From: Psychroserpens algicola
GTDB lineage: Bacteria > Bacteroidota > Bacteroidia > Flavobacteriales > Flavobacteriaceae
NCBI RefSeq assembly: GCF_014526325.1
Contig: NZ_JACNMJ010000006.1
Location: forward strand, 186,001-250,000
Reading direction: 5' to 3'
DNA length: 64,000 nt
The notes under the pieces are model-generated. The model saw only the letters and a list, made by a program, of their open reading frames with translations. It ran no database searches and was not told the origin of the DNA. The position numbers were made by a program, and so were the translations under genes. Below, in pieces: positions 17,554-26,201 of the stretch; the first letter of the stretch is position 1, and each line of letters begins with the position of its first letter.

Positions 17554-18258
17554 ATGAAAAACATCATTCTAATATGTAGCCTTATCTTAGCTTTCACAGC
17601 TTGTAAAACTGATGATAAACGAAAAGTAGTAGATACCGTTGATGCCATTCCTGAGCTAAAAAAAGAAGAGCATTCAGTAGATATTGCAGATTTACCAATA
17701 TATATCGATAGTACAAATTACGTCATTCATCCTATTGGAACCTATAGCATCGAAAACTCAAGATCGAGCAAGTATGGTGGCGATAGTTTTTACAGCCAGA
17801 ATTACAGTGTTGCCAAATATAATGGCTACAGAATTGCTGGAGATTTATCTAATGTAAAGTTTCAAAATATACACTCTGATGTATTAAAACCACTCACAAA
17901 CAATATCATTAAAATACATCAAATGTCATTTCTGTTTGAATCCTTTAAAACATTAAAAAAAGGCTATTATGTATACGATGTTATTGATAAAGACACCAAT
18001 GCTAACGGAAAATTAGACAAACAAGATTTAAAGTCAATTTACATAAGTTATAATGATGGAAGTCATTTTAAACGACTCTCTCCAGAACATCAAGATTTAA
18101 TAGAATGGAAACCTTTACCTATTAACTCCAGATTATATTTTAAAACTATAGAAGATACCGACAATAATGGTGAGTTTGATAAAAAAGACAAGATGCATTA
18201 TTTCTATTATGATCTGAAAGCTACAGATGCTAAAGTCACTGAATATTTTCCAATCTAA
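17554..18258 (+). CDS. lipoprotein with two EF-hand-like loops
   Basis: 234 residues. The N-terminus has a lipobox ending FTAC (lipidated Cys17), so an envelope lipoprotein. Two DxDxNG-type calcium-binding loops are visible in the C-terminal half, DTNANGKLDKQD and DTDNNGEFDKKD, each followed by a beta-strand (IYISY and HYFYY). The rest is unfamiliar. It is the last gene of the seven-gene operon behind operator 2, and converges on the dehydrogenase gene with a 2-bp gap. Confidence 0.7.
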   Translation: MKNIILICSLILAFTACKTDDKRKVVDTVDAIPELKKEEHSVDIADLPIYIDSTNYVIHPIGTYSIENSRSSKYGGDSFYSQNYSVAKYNGYRIAGDLSNVKFQNIHSDVLKPLTNNIIKIHQMSFLFESFKTLKKGYYVYDVIDKDTNANGKLDKQDLKSIYISYNDGSHFKRLSPEHQDLIEWKPLPINSRLYFKTIEDTDNNGEFDKKDKMHYFYYDLKATDAKVTEYFPI

Positions 18259-18260
18259 CA

Positions 18261-19466
18261 CTATTGTCCGTTGACATAATCCTGCAAATACTTGTAACGT
18301 TCGGTTAACTGACCATCTGCAGTAGTAATTTTTGCTCGTTTTAAAATACCGCGTTCATCGCCATTAAAAAATGCTGGAATAACGTGCTCTAAAAACATGT
18401 CACCAAAGCCTTCACTGGCATCTTTAGGCAATTCACAAGGTAAATTATCGACAGCCATCATTGTGATAGCATCATTAGCATCGAAAGCAACTTCACTTTC
18501 GGTTTGTGGGTCATAACCATAAAACGGATTGGCGATAGTTGAAGGTCTGATTGTACTCGCTACTGGTCCGTCGATATCACACGAAATATCAGCGATGAGA
18601 TTAATTCTAAAATCTGGATGTTTAGCATCATCTCTTGTAAACATATAAGGTGCATTATTTCCGTAGAAATGACCTGCTATAAAATAGTCGGTTTCTTTAG
18701 CATAAGGCATAAAATTACTTTCATAGCCTATAGGATCTTTGTAGAACTCCCACTTATCACCCACTTTACCATCGGTACGTTTGGCATATTCCATAACATC
18801 AGCCATGACATATACAGGTTCGGTAAACTGAGACGTAAGGTATAAGGCATCACTTACTTCCTTAATTTTTAAATGGTCTAAAATTTCTTTTGCTCCCATA
18901 GCTACCTTACCAGTTCCTGTGAGAAGGATCTTGATATTAGGTAATGTAATTTTATCTAGTTCGGCTTTAACTTCATTTAAATCGGCCAGCGTTTCTACCT
19001 TAGGCAAATTAAACAACTTATCTCTTAAGCCCAATGCTCTAAAGCCGTTATATGCACCAACCAAACCAGCATAACGTCCAAAACCTATGAGTCTTGCACC
19101 ACTTTGCTTAACAATGGTTTCGTGGTCAAACATTTCGATATTTTTATGAAGCATATCCACTAAAAGCTTTCTATTGTAAGGTTGCTTTTTAATCGTATGC
19201 GAAAAGTAAAAATATTTTTTATTTGGAATTAAATGCTCTAATGGCACTTCCTTTACGCCAATCATCACATCGCAATCGGACACATCATCAGTCACAGTAA
19301 ACCCAAGTTCTCTATAGGCTTCATCAGGAAACACACGAATATCTGAAGATTCTACTACAAATTCGGCTTGTGGAAATTGTGCTCTAGCTTCTGCTAGCTT
19401 TTCTGGTGAAAATACCACGCGACGATCTGGTGGATTCTTACGTTCTTTGATGATAGCGAATTTCAT
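18261..19466 (-). CDS. alanine dehydrogenase/PNT-fold, saccharopine-dehydrogenase-like oxidoreductase
   Basis: 401 residues. The N-terminal domain matches the alanine dehydrogenase/pyridine nucleotide transhydrogenase type: IIKERKNPPDRRVVFSPEKL, DVMIGVKEVP, YFYFSHTIKKQ with the conserved His. ILLTGTGKVAMGAKEIL is the dinucleotide-binding loop. Later YFIAGHFYGNNAPYMFT and DISCDIDGPVASTIRPST resemble lysine-forming saccharopine dehydrogenase (LYS1 type). It is an NAD(P)-dependent enzyme; the substrate is uncertain, since Bacteroidota lack a complete alpha-aminoadipate pathway. It is monocistronic by spacing. Confidence 0.7.
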   Translation of the reverse strand: MKFAIIKERKNPPDRRVVFSPEKLAEARAQFPQAEFVVESSDIRVFPDEAYRELGFTVTDDVSDCDVMIGVKEVPLEHLIPNKKYFYFSHTIKKQPYNRKLLVDMLHKNIEMFDHETIVKQSGARLIGFGRYAGLVGAYNGFRALGLRDKLFNLPKVETLADLNEVKAELDKITLPNIKILLTGTGKVAMGAKEILDHLKIKEVSDALYLTSQFTEPVYVMADVMEYAKRTDGKVGDKWEFYKDPIGYESNFMPYAKETDYFIAGHFYGNNAPYMFTRDDAKHPDFRINLIADISCDIDGPVASTIRPSTIANPFYGYDPQTESEVAFDANDAITMMAVDNLPCELPKDASEGFGDMFLEHVIPAFFNGDERGILKRAKITTADGQLTERYKYLQDYVNGQ

Positions 19467-19489
19467 ATGAGATAATTTTTCACGAAAAT

Positions 19490-19507
19490 AAGCGGATTTT
19501 ACCGCTT
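19490..19507. terminator. short inverted repeat between the DUF2945 gene and the dehydrogenase
   Basis: AAGCGG-atttta-CCGCTT, a 6-bp perfect stem. It lies 25 bp after the DUF2945 stop and 23 bp before the dehydrogenase start on the minus strand. It could be a weak terminator or an operator. Only a modest T-rich run follows it. Confidence 0.35.
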
Positions 19508-19532
19508 TAGCAAGTCAATTTTTAAGGAAAAA

Positions 19533-19745
19533 TCAATCTACACGCTCTACTTCACTTTCGCTTTTTAGGACATAATCACCATCATCTTGTTGAATATAAA
19601 GGGCTTTATTATCTTCTTCTCCACGACGTGTAACATCATTCCCTTTTATTGTTTTAGTCACTTTTTTGGTATATACTTCTTCAACTTTTCCTTTTGCGGT
19701 TCCGTTGCCCCAAGTCCACTTCACCTCTGTTCCTTTTCTGATCAT
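19533..19745 (-). CDS. DUF2945 (HVA1/Tudor-like) small protein
   Basis: 70 residues. It matches the DUF2945 / hypervirulence-associated Tudor-domain pattern: GTEVKWTWGNGTAKGKVEEVY, KKVTKTIKGNDVTRRG, then ALYIQQDDGDYVLKSESEV. It is a small beta-barrel protein of unknown role that may bind a protein or nucleic acid partner. It has its own upstream intergenic region. Confidence 0.85.
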   Translation of the reverse strand: MIRKGTEVKWTWGNGTAKGKVEEVYTKKVTKTIKGNDVTRRGEEDNKALYIQQDDGDYVLKSESEVERVD

Positions 19746-19890
19746 TGTTTTTTGAATTTACTTAAAACTAATAATTAGAACTGACATTTTTTCTTAAAAG
19801 GATTATAAAAAGGGTTTGGTATAGCTTTTGAGTCAATATTTTTAGTAATTTCGCACACCTTTCACGGGTATTACAGGTGATTGGGATGTT

Positions 19891-19966
19891 GCGTTAAGGA
19901 TGGAACGGTTTGTTTGAGCTCCTCGCAGAGAGCGAGTAGTGAGAGCCTGACCTGAAAGGGAACGCT
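19891..19966 (-). repeat. GCGTT...AACGC structured dispersed repeat, copy 1 (inverted)
   Basis: 76 bp with GCGTTAAGGAT at one end and AACGC at the other. Its reverse complement aligns with copies at 41096-41169 and 45716-45790: shared blocks are GTCAGGCT, CTCGCTCTC, GAGCTC, AACAAA and ATCCTTAACGC. An internal hairpin is CTCGC-agaga-GCGAG. It lies about 95 bp upstream of ssrA. Confidence 0.8.
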
Positions 19967-20059
19967 AAAAAAATTACTAAAAGAGATACGGATAAAATTT
20001 CGAAATAAGTTCGGGATAAATTCGAGGACGTAAATTAAAGTTTACTATCTCATTATAAT

Positions 20060-20452
20060 GGGGTCGACTGGTTTTGACAGCGAGACTCATTAAACGGTAA
20101 GCACGTCGTGTAATGACATTGAAACACGTAAAAGGCTAGGTCAACTTTTTAAACGGCGAGAATAACTACGCTTTAGCTGCCTAATCTGAATCACAGTAAG
20201 ATTAAGCCACGTCCTACTAGGTAGGAAAGCTAAATGTCTCCAGAAAGCCTTGGTTAATGGCGTTCTTAATAGAGGCATCGTAAATATTAACTTAGATGGT
20301 GTAGCGCTTTGATGCACTTTCGAGATTAAAAAGCTAAGTGTTGAGTAGGTTGTCTTTTGCCAGCTTAACATCGAAAACCTAATAACAGAATAAACGTGTA
20401 GAAAGCTCTTTAATAGCTTGTTTGGACGAGAGTTCGATTCTCTCCGACTCCA
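20060..20452 (+). ncRNA. ssrA: transfer-messenger RNA (tmRNA)
   Basis: 393 nt. The 5' end GGGGTCG pairs with CGACTCC at the 3' end (one G-U), forming the tRNA-like acceptor stem, and a T-arm GAGAGTTCGATTCTCTC precedes it. The tag reading frame at 20155-20184 (GGC ... TAA) translates to GENNYALAA, the expected Bacteroidota-type degradation tag. tmRNA rescues stalled ribosomes with SmpB and marks the nascent chain for proteolysis. The CCA end is not encoded (CACA at the terminus). A terminator follows 33 bp later. Confidence 0.95.
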
Positions 20453-20484
20453 CATTAAGCGCAATTTGATTGCGATTTGGAATG

Positions 20485-20520
20485 AAAAAATCTGACAAGT
20501 TTACTTGATCAGATTTTTTT
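20485..20520 (+). terminator. ssrA intrinsic terminator
   Basis: AATCTGA-CAAG / CTTG-A-TCAGATT with one bulged base, flanked by an A-run on the left and a run of seven T on the right. Confidence 0.85.
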
Positions 20521-21039
20521 GTTTTAAAGCATTTGTCCTGTAAAGACAATACATTGCATTTGCAGTAACGGCATGGTGAGCAAGGTGAATCTAGCCGCTT
20601 CGGTAGACCCGTCCAAAATCTAAATTGGAATCATCAAAATCCATTTGGAATACCATGTCGTAGTCTCCTTAAGACAACTTACAATCATAATGTCATACAA
20701 TTGTGATTTTTACACATATTAAGTTGCCTTTTCAGAACAATTTGAAAACAAGAACATTAAATTTCAGATAAAAGACTGATTTGTTTCAAATACTGATATT
20801 TTTTATTTAATTTCATGTTAAAATCTAAATGAATAGAAATGAGACTTGAAATTTATGCTTAAAGCCAATTAATATTTCAGATAAAAACGCTCAAATTCAT
20901 TCATCAAGAAAACTATTACATTACAAAACATATCATACTGCTATAAAGCATACGACATATAACTGGACAATTATATTTGTTTAAAAGTTATATACGTTGT
21001 TGAATGCATATCATATGTGATACACTAAAACCACCAATT
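20521..21039. other. long intergenic region between ssrA and glgA
   Basis: About 520 bp with no credible ORF on either strand. The block at about 20565-20620 is visibly richer in G+C than its surroundings and may be a gene remnant. The minus strand there has a 21-codon open stretch ending at a TAG, which I do not call. A TATATTTG box at 20972-20979 fits a -7 element for glgA, without a convincing -33 TTG. No repeats of the trp-operon type are present. Confidence 0.5.
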
Positions 21040-22245
21040 ATGAAAGTTGTTTTTTACACCAGAGAATTTCCACCTTATGTATATGGAGGCGCTGGCGTTC
21101 ATGTTGAATACTTGGCAAGTGAATTGGCCAACCTGATGGATGTTGAAGTGAGATGTGTTGGAGATCAAGATGTAGCAAATGGCAACTTAACCGTTAAAGG
21201 ATTTTCTTCTGAAGCTCTAGATTTGTCAAATACTACTGAAAATTTAAAGCCTATTTTCAAGTTTATGGAAACCTGTATAAGGATGAATACTGGTGTTTTT
21301 GATGCTGATGTGGTTCATTGCCATACCTGGTATGCTCAGTTTGCAGGAATTGTTTCTAAGCTTTGCTATGGCACACCATTAGTCGTTACTACGCATTCAT
21401 TAGAACCTCTGCGTCCTTGGAAAAGAGAGCAACTCGGTAAAGGTTATGATGCCTCATCATGGATTGAAAAAACAGCAATTGAAATGGCAGACGCCATTAT
21501 AGCAGTTTCTGAAGAAACAAAAGTTGATGTGTTAAAACATTTTAATGTCGATGAAGATAAGGTAAAAGTGATTTATAATGGTATTAACCTGGATGAATAC
21601 AAAACCACTTCTGATACTTCTGCATTAGAGCGCTATAATGTTGATACCAGTAAGCCTTATGTTTTATTTGTAGGAAGGATCACACGCCAAAAAGGAATTA
21701 TACATTTAATTAATGCTATCAAGCATATTGATAAAGACACGCAAATTGTATTGTGTGCAGGAGCACCAGACACTAAAGAAATTGAATTAGAAATGCAGGA
21801 ACGCGTTGCTGAAGTCCAAAAAGAGAGAGATAATGTGATTTGGATTTCTGAAATGCTCAACAAAAAAGACATCATTCAGTTTTATTCTCATGCTGATGTG
21901 TTTTGTTGTCCATCAATTTATGAACCTTTCGGAATTATAAACATTGAAGCGATGGCTTGTAATACTGCTGTTGTAGCAAGTGCTGTTGGTGGCATAAAAG
22001 AAGTCGTTGTTCATAATGAAACAGGCTTATTAATTCCTGTCGAACAACAACAAGAAGCACCATTTGAGCCTGAAAATCCTGAAAAATTTTCCAGAGATTT
22101 AGCTGAAGGTATTAATCAATTAATTAGTAACTTAGCTTTAAGCCAGTCTATGGCAAAAAAAGGGCGTCAGCGTGTTGAAGATCATTTTGACTGGAAATCT
22201 ATAGCCGTTCAAGTAAAAGAATTATACCAATCTGTAACAAAATAG
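21040..22245 (+). CDS. glgA: glycogen synthase, Corynebacterium type (GT4-like)
   Basis: About 401 residues from the ATG at 21040; an upstream in-frame ATG at 21004 adds 12 non-family residues. N-terminal signature MKVVFYTREFPPYVYGGAGV, then HCHTWYAQFAG, TTHSLEPLRPWK, LFVGRITRQKG and the C-terminal nucleotide-binding PSIYEPFGIINIEAMAC. This is the actinobacterial-type GlgA lineage rather than the 480-residue GT5 enzyme. It probably elongates alpha-1,4-glucan, or makes maltose-1-phosphate as its GlgM relatives do. Paired with glgC 3 bp downstream, indicating glycogen storage. Confidence 0.88.
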   Translation: MKVVFYTREFPPYVYGGAGVHVEYLASELANLMDVEVRCVGDQDVANGNLTVKGFSSEALDLSNTTENLKPIFKFMETCIRMNTGVFDADVVHCHTWYAQFAGIVSKLCYGTPLVVTTHSLEPLRPWKREQLGKGYDASSWIEKTAIEMADAIIAVSEETKVDVLKHFNVDEDKVKVIYNGINLDEYKTTSDTSALERYNVDTSKPYVLFVGRITRQKGIIHLINAIKHIDKDTQIVLCAGAPDTKEIELEMQERVAEVQKERDNVIWISEMLNKKDIIQFYSHADVFCCPSIYEPFGIINIEAMACNTAVVASAVGGIKEVVVHNETGLLIPVEQQQEAPFEPENPEKFSRDLAEGINQLISNLALSQSMAKKGRQRVEDHFDWKSIAVQVKELYQSVTK

Positions 22246-22248
22246 CAT

Positions 22249-23514
22249 ATGATAAATAATGATGTATTAGCCATAATTTTAGGTGGAGGTCAAGGCTCCA
22301 GGCTTTACCCCTTAACTGCCGAACGTTCTAAACCAGCTGTACCTATTGCTGGAAAGTACAGATTAGTAGATATTCCTATTTCCAATTGTATTAATGCCGA
22401 TATCAAACGCATGTTTGTTTTAACGCAATTTAATTCGGCATCTTTAAATCGTCATATTAAAAACACATATCACTTTAGTTTTTTTAGTTCGGCATTTGTT
22501 GATGTCCTGGCTGCAGAACAAACGCCAGGTAATAAAACCTGGTTTCAAGGGACTGCTGATGCTGTACGTCAAAGTATGCACCACTTTTTAAGTCATGATT
22601 TTAAATACTTTTTGATTTTATCTGGTGACCAATTATACCAGATGGATTATCAAAAAATGATTGATGCACATATTAAAAGCAATGCTAAAATTTCTATTGC
22701 AACTATTCCTGTAAATGCAAAAGACGCCACGTCATTTGGTATTATGAAATCTGATGATAATGATGTCGTTACTTCATTTATAGAAAAGCCTGATAAAAAA
22801 TTGCTTCCAGACTGGACCTCTGAGGTGAGTGATGAAATGAAAGGTCAGGGTCGACATTATTTAGCATCTATGGGTATTTATGTTTTTGACAGAGACTTGT
22901 TAGCTAAATTGATGGAAAATCCAGATACTAATGACTTCGGAAAAGAGATCATTCCTCAAAGTATCGACACTCACAAAACCGTGAGTTATCAATATGAAGG
23001 CTACTGGACAGATATTGGAAACATAGATTCTTTTTTTGAAGCCAATATCGGATTGACAGATGACATCCCAAAATTTGACTTATACGACAAGACCAAACGA
23101 ATTTATACCAGAGCCCGAATGCTTCCAACTACAAAAATAGCAGGAACAACTTTAGTGCGATCGGTGATTTCGGAGGGCTGTATTATAAGTGCTGCCAAAA
23201 TTGAAAAATCTGTGATTGGTATTCGAAGTAGAGTTGGAAAAGAATCAACAATCATCAACACATATATGATGGGTTCTGATCATTATGAAACTCTAGAGGA
23301 AATTGAAAATAATAAAATCAAAGTCCTGCTTGGTATAGGTGAACGCTGTTTTATTAAAAATGCTATTATTGATAAAAACTGTAGAATTGCAGATGATGTC
23401 AGAATCAATGGAGGAAAACATTTAGAAGACACCGAAACTGACATGTATTTTATAAAAGATGGTATTGTCGTAATTAAGAAAGGTGTTACAATCCCAAAAG
23501 GTTACGTGATTTAA
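22249..23514 (+). CDS. glgC: glucose-1-phosphate adenylyltransferase
   Basis: 421 residues, the normal length. The nucleotidyltransferase motif is LGGGQGSRLYPLT near residue 11, followed by RSKPAVPIAGKYRLVDIPISN, GTADAVRQ, and the substrate region FGIMKSD with FIEKPDKK. A left-handed beta-helix C-terminal domain begins around residue 290. It makes ADP-glucose, the donor for the adjacent synthase. The start codon is 3 bp after the glgA stop, so the two are co-transcribed. It converges with the sheath operon at a 29-bp gap. Confidence 0.95.
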   Translation: MINNDVLAIILGGGQGSRLYPLTAERSKPAVPIAGKYRLVDIPISNCINADIKRMFVLTQFNSASLNRHIKNTYHFSFFSSAFVDVLAAEQTPGNKTWFQGTADAVRQSMHHFLSHDFKYFLILSGDQLYQMDYQKMIDAHIKSNAKISIATIPVNAKDATSFGIMKSDDNDVVTSFIEKPDKKLLPDWTSEVSDEMKGQGRHYLASMGIYVFDRDLLAKLMENPDTNDFGKEIIPQSIDTHKTVSYQYEGYWTDIGNIDSFFEANIGLTDDIPKFDLYDKTKRIYTRARMLPTTKIAGTTLVRSVISEGCIISAAKIEKSVIGIRSRVGKESTIINTYMMGSDHYETLEEIENNKIKVLLGIGERCFIKNAIIDKNCRIADDVRINGGKHLEDTETDMYFIKDGIVVIKKGVTIPKGYVI

Positions 23515-23543
23515 ACTGATAAAAATAAACGAGTACTATTAAA

Positions 23544-24377
23544 TTACATAGCAGCCTCAACAGCATTTAATTCATCGGTTAAAGACTGTAATTTCAACTT
23601 GGCATTATCTAAGGACAACGTTACATCCTTTAATTCGGCATCACATAATTCAACCGCTTTAGCATTTGTTATGTAATTAGTCTGTGCAGCATTATACATA
23701 TCGTTTACGAAGTCTTGTAAACTTTTAGCATCAATAGCATCAGCATCTACTTCATGAGTAGCTCCAGGACGCACAACATCTAAAAGTTTAAAGTGCCCAA
23801 TGAGAAGTGCTAGTAAGTCTAAAGATTGTTTATACTCAGTGGTAGCCGCAGATTGAGATTTTGAAATCAAAATTTGCGTTTCAAAACTTGATTCTAAAGC
23901 CTTAAAAGTGAAATCAAACGCAGTATTTGCATCTACTTCAGCTGTATTAATCATGTCTACCAACTGATCAGAGATTAAAGGGTTTTGAGCTTTAATTGTC
24001 TTAATAAGATTAGAGAGTTTACTTATTAAATCTATGTTATATATAAGGTTTTCCAGAAGCACCTTAATTTCAGAGTCAATAGATAATGTCTCTGATTTTA
24101 AATGACGTATAGCTTTATACAAATCTCCTGAATCATCAAATAATTGTTTTGCTTCTTGCACAAGTGTATCTATTCGCTTTTTATTTGTATCTGCTTGATT
24201 GGCATTAGCTTCGGAAGTATTTAAAGAAGCATTGTATCTCGTTTGTTTTTCTGAAAGAGCATTATATATAGCTTCATAGTAGTCTGCTTCATATTTCGCT
24301 TCATACACTAGATTTTTAAGCCTATCCAATTCGGCTTGTTTAAAATCGGTAACTTTATAAAAATCATTATTTGCCAT
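23544..24377 (-). CDS. unknown helical protein of the sheath operon (277 aa)
   Basis: 277 residues, last gene of the five-gene sheath operon. It has no signal peptide. The sequence is almost entirely helical by composition, with heptad-like stretches at about 10-95 and 225-277 (LCDAELKDVTLSLDNAKLKL) suggesting coiled coils. It is acidic and Ala/Leu/Asp rich with almost no Gly or Pro outside a PGATHEVDADAID loop near 205. I recognise no family. A long rod or bundle accessory to the sheath is a guess. It lies 52 bp downstream of the 582-aa gene. Confidence 0.6.
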   Translation of the reverse strand: MANNDFYKVTDFKQAELDRLKNLVYEAKYEADYYEAIYNALSEKQTRYNASLNTSEANANQADTNKKRIDTLVQEAKQLFDDSGDLYKAIRHLKSETLSIDSEIKVLLENLIYNIDLISKLSNLIKTIKAQNPLISDQLVDMINTAEVDANTAFDFTFKALESSFETQILISKSQSAATTEYKQSLDLLALLIGHFKLLDVVRPGATHEVDADAIDAKSLQDFVNDMYNAAQTNYITNAKAVELCDAELKDVTLSLDNAKLKLQSLTDELNAVEAAM

Positions 24378-24429
24378 AGCTATCTTTTTTTATGCGTTTA
24401 CGTTTAGGGTCTTATGAATTTATTAGTAG

Positions 24430-26178
24430 TTATTTTATCACAAATGGTTTTGTTTGCAAAGGATCTGAAAGCGAAATTGCATATTGTTTTGCTGTCTTAT
24501 CTGTCCCATCAGATGTAGTTAAAATCACGGGAAGGTAGGTTTGCCCTTTGATTAGTGGATGCCCAAAACTGTCTGTCGTATTCGCTTGAATTTTCACTGT
24601 AGCAGTAATAAAAGTACTTGGTGCTGCGTTTTTATACTGAGCAACAGAATAATTACTAACAGGAACTTTATTAGCCACAACACTATTAAAAATTGGTATT
24701 GGTGACAACTCGTATAAACCATCAAGGCCATTTAAAAGAGACATACTTAAGGCTTTTTCCTTCTTAATCTCACTAATACTCTTATTATTTTGTTCCTCTA
24801 AATCATGTATAAATGTTGCCATTTCAGATTCAGTTAAAAACCTGTTTTGTTTATCCAAAGCATAAGGCAAAAAATAACATCTGTACTCTGGTGTAAATGC
24901 AGTGCTTATTTGATTTACTTCAAACGTTAATACGCCATCTATCGTCGAACCCGGTTGCTTCAGCATCACTTTGATGGAACGTGCTTCTGGTGAATTTAAT
25001 TTGTATTTCATGCTAAATGCTAACGAAGGTGCCGATAACACATCAGAATAATCATTACGCATCTTTTTATAGTCATCCGTAAACTCTATCATTAAAAAAA
25101 CCACATAATCATTACCTCTAATAAGTGTTTCTCCATCTGTATCCAGAACTTCATCGAACTCAATCACTTTCTTTATCTTCCCATCAGTACTTACGGGTTT
25201 ATTTTTACCATCCATTTCGATAATAGTAAAGCGTTTTTTTCCTTCGCCTGTAGCGTGTAATAGTTCCTGCGCTTTTGCAATACTAAATGCAGATTTATCC
25301 TTGTCTTTTACAAAAAAGAGCACATAGTCCTTTACACCATTAAAAGGTGCTTTTGTGGTGTTATAAAAGAATGACTCAACATTATTAAAAGCTATTGTAA
25401 ACATATTGCCAGACTTACCTTCTGTTATAACATTAAGCCCAAAATTGACCGTTTTATTAATATTATCATAGGTATTTAAGTGGCCTTTACAATTAACAAA
25501 TGTATGTTGTAATCGACCTCCTAAAGTCTTCTCCTCAGACAAGGCTTTGAGTAAATTACTTTTATTATTAGCTACTTTTTCAGAAAGTAAACTTTCATTT
25601 TTGTTAGCATCTCCTAACATTTTGACCGCTTCTAAATGAATCTTTTCAACATGAGTAACAACTACTTCTGGAACCATTTGAGCAGCCAACACAGAGGTCT
25701 CCATTGAACGTTGAGAACTTATTTGTGCGTTAAAAGCTGTTTTCTTGATTAGCGAGTTAATTGTATCAATTTGGTTTAAAATATCACTTCCACTGTCTGA
25801 AGCATTAACAATATTATAAATACTTCCAACATCTGCTGCTAGCTTTAGAATGGCATTTGCTGCCCTCTGTATATTGCTAGCCATAATGGCAACACAATTT
25901 ACAGATGCTTCAACAGAAGTTTGAATTTCATTAGCAGATTCTGTAAGCTGTTTAGTTATTTCATTAGTATCTGTTAGTTGTGATTTTAATTTCATTAGCA
26001 ATTCATCTGCTTTTTCAGATTCTGTAACTTTATTACAATCATTTACTCTTGCGCCTTGCATATAAAATAAACTCAGCACAGATGCTTCTAACTGTACATT
26101 TAACTTACGTTGCTCAAGTACTTGTTCATTTAATAGTGATTTTGCAGCATCACTTAAACTATTATTGAATTTACCCAA
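24430..26178 (-). CDS. unknown two-part protein of the sheath operon (582 aa)
   Basis: 582 residues without signal peptide. The N-terminal ~240 residues are helical and Asn/Ser/Ala rich, including helices resembling long coiled-coil rods (EITKQLTESANEIQTSVEAS; SNLLKALSEEKTL). From about 250 it becomes beta-rich, with a strand-dense middle (250-440) and a C-terminal beta domain (about 500-582, ATVKIQANTTDSFGHPLIKG). This rod-plus-beta layout could suit a filament-associated or receptor-binding protein, but no homology is recognised. It sits 23 bp after the sheath gene. Confidence 0.6.
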   Translation of the reverse strand: MGKFNNSLSDAAKSLLNEQVLEQRKLNVQLEASVLSLFYMQGARVNDCNKVTESEKADELLMKLKSQLTDTNEITKQLTESANEIQTSVEASVNCVAIMASNIQRAANAILKLAADVGSIYNIVNASDSGSDILNQIDTINSLIKKTAFNAQISSQRSMETSVLAAQMVPEVVVTHVEKIHLEAVKMLGDANKNESLLSEKVANNKSNLLKALSEEKTLGGRLQHTFVNCKGHLNTYDNINKTVNFGLNVITEGKSGNMFTIAFNNVESFFYNTTKAPFNGVKDYVLFFVKDKDKSAFSIAKAQELLHATGEGKKRFTIIEMDGKNKPVSTDGKIKKVIEFDEVLDTDGETLIRGNDYVVFLMIEFTDDYKKMRNDYSDVLSAPSLAFSMKYKLNSPEARSIKVMLKQPGSTIDGVLTFEVNQISTAFTPEYRCYFLPYALDKQNRFLTESEMATFIHDLEEQNNKSISEIKKEKALSMSLLNGLDGLYELSPIPIFNSVVANKVPVSNYSVAQYKNAAPSTFITATVKIQANTTDSFGHPLIKGQTYLPVILTTSDGTDKTAKQYAISLSDPLQTKPFVIK

Positions 26179-26201
26179 AATATATCGTGTTAACTGACTA
26201 T

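Noticed and set aside
20141-20464. 107-aa minus-strand ORF over ssrA
   Set aside because: It lies wholly inside the tmRNA gene, whose folding and tag frame are clear.
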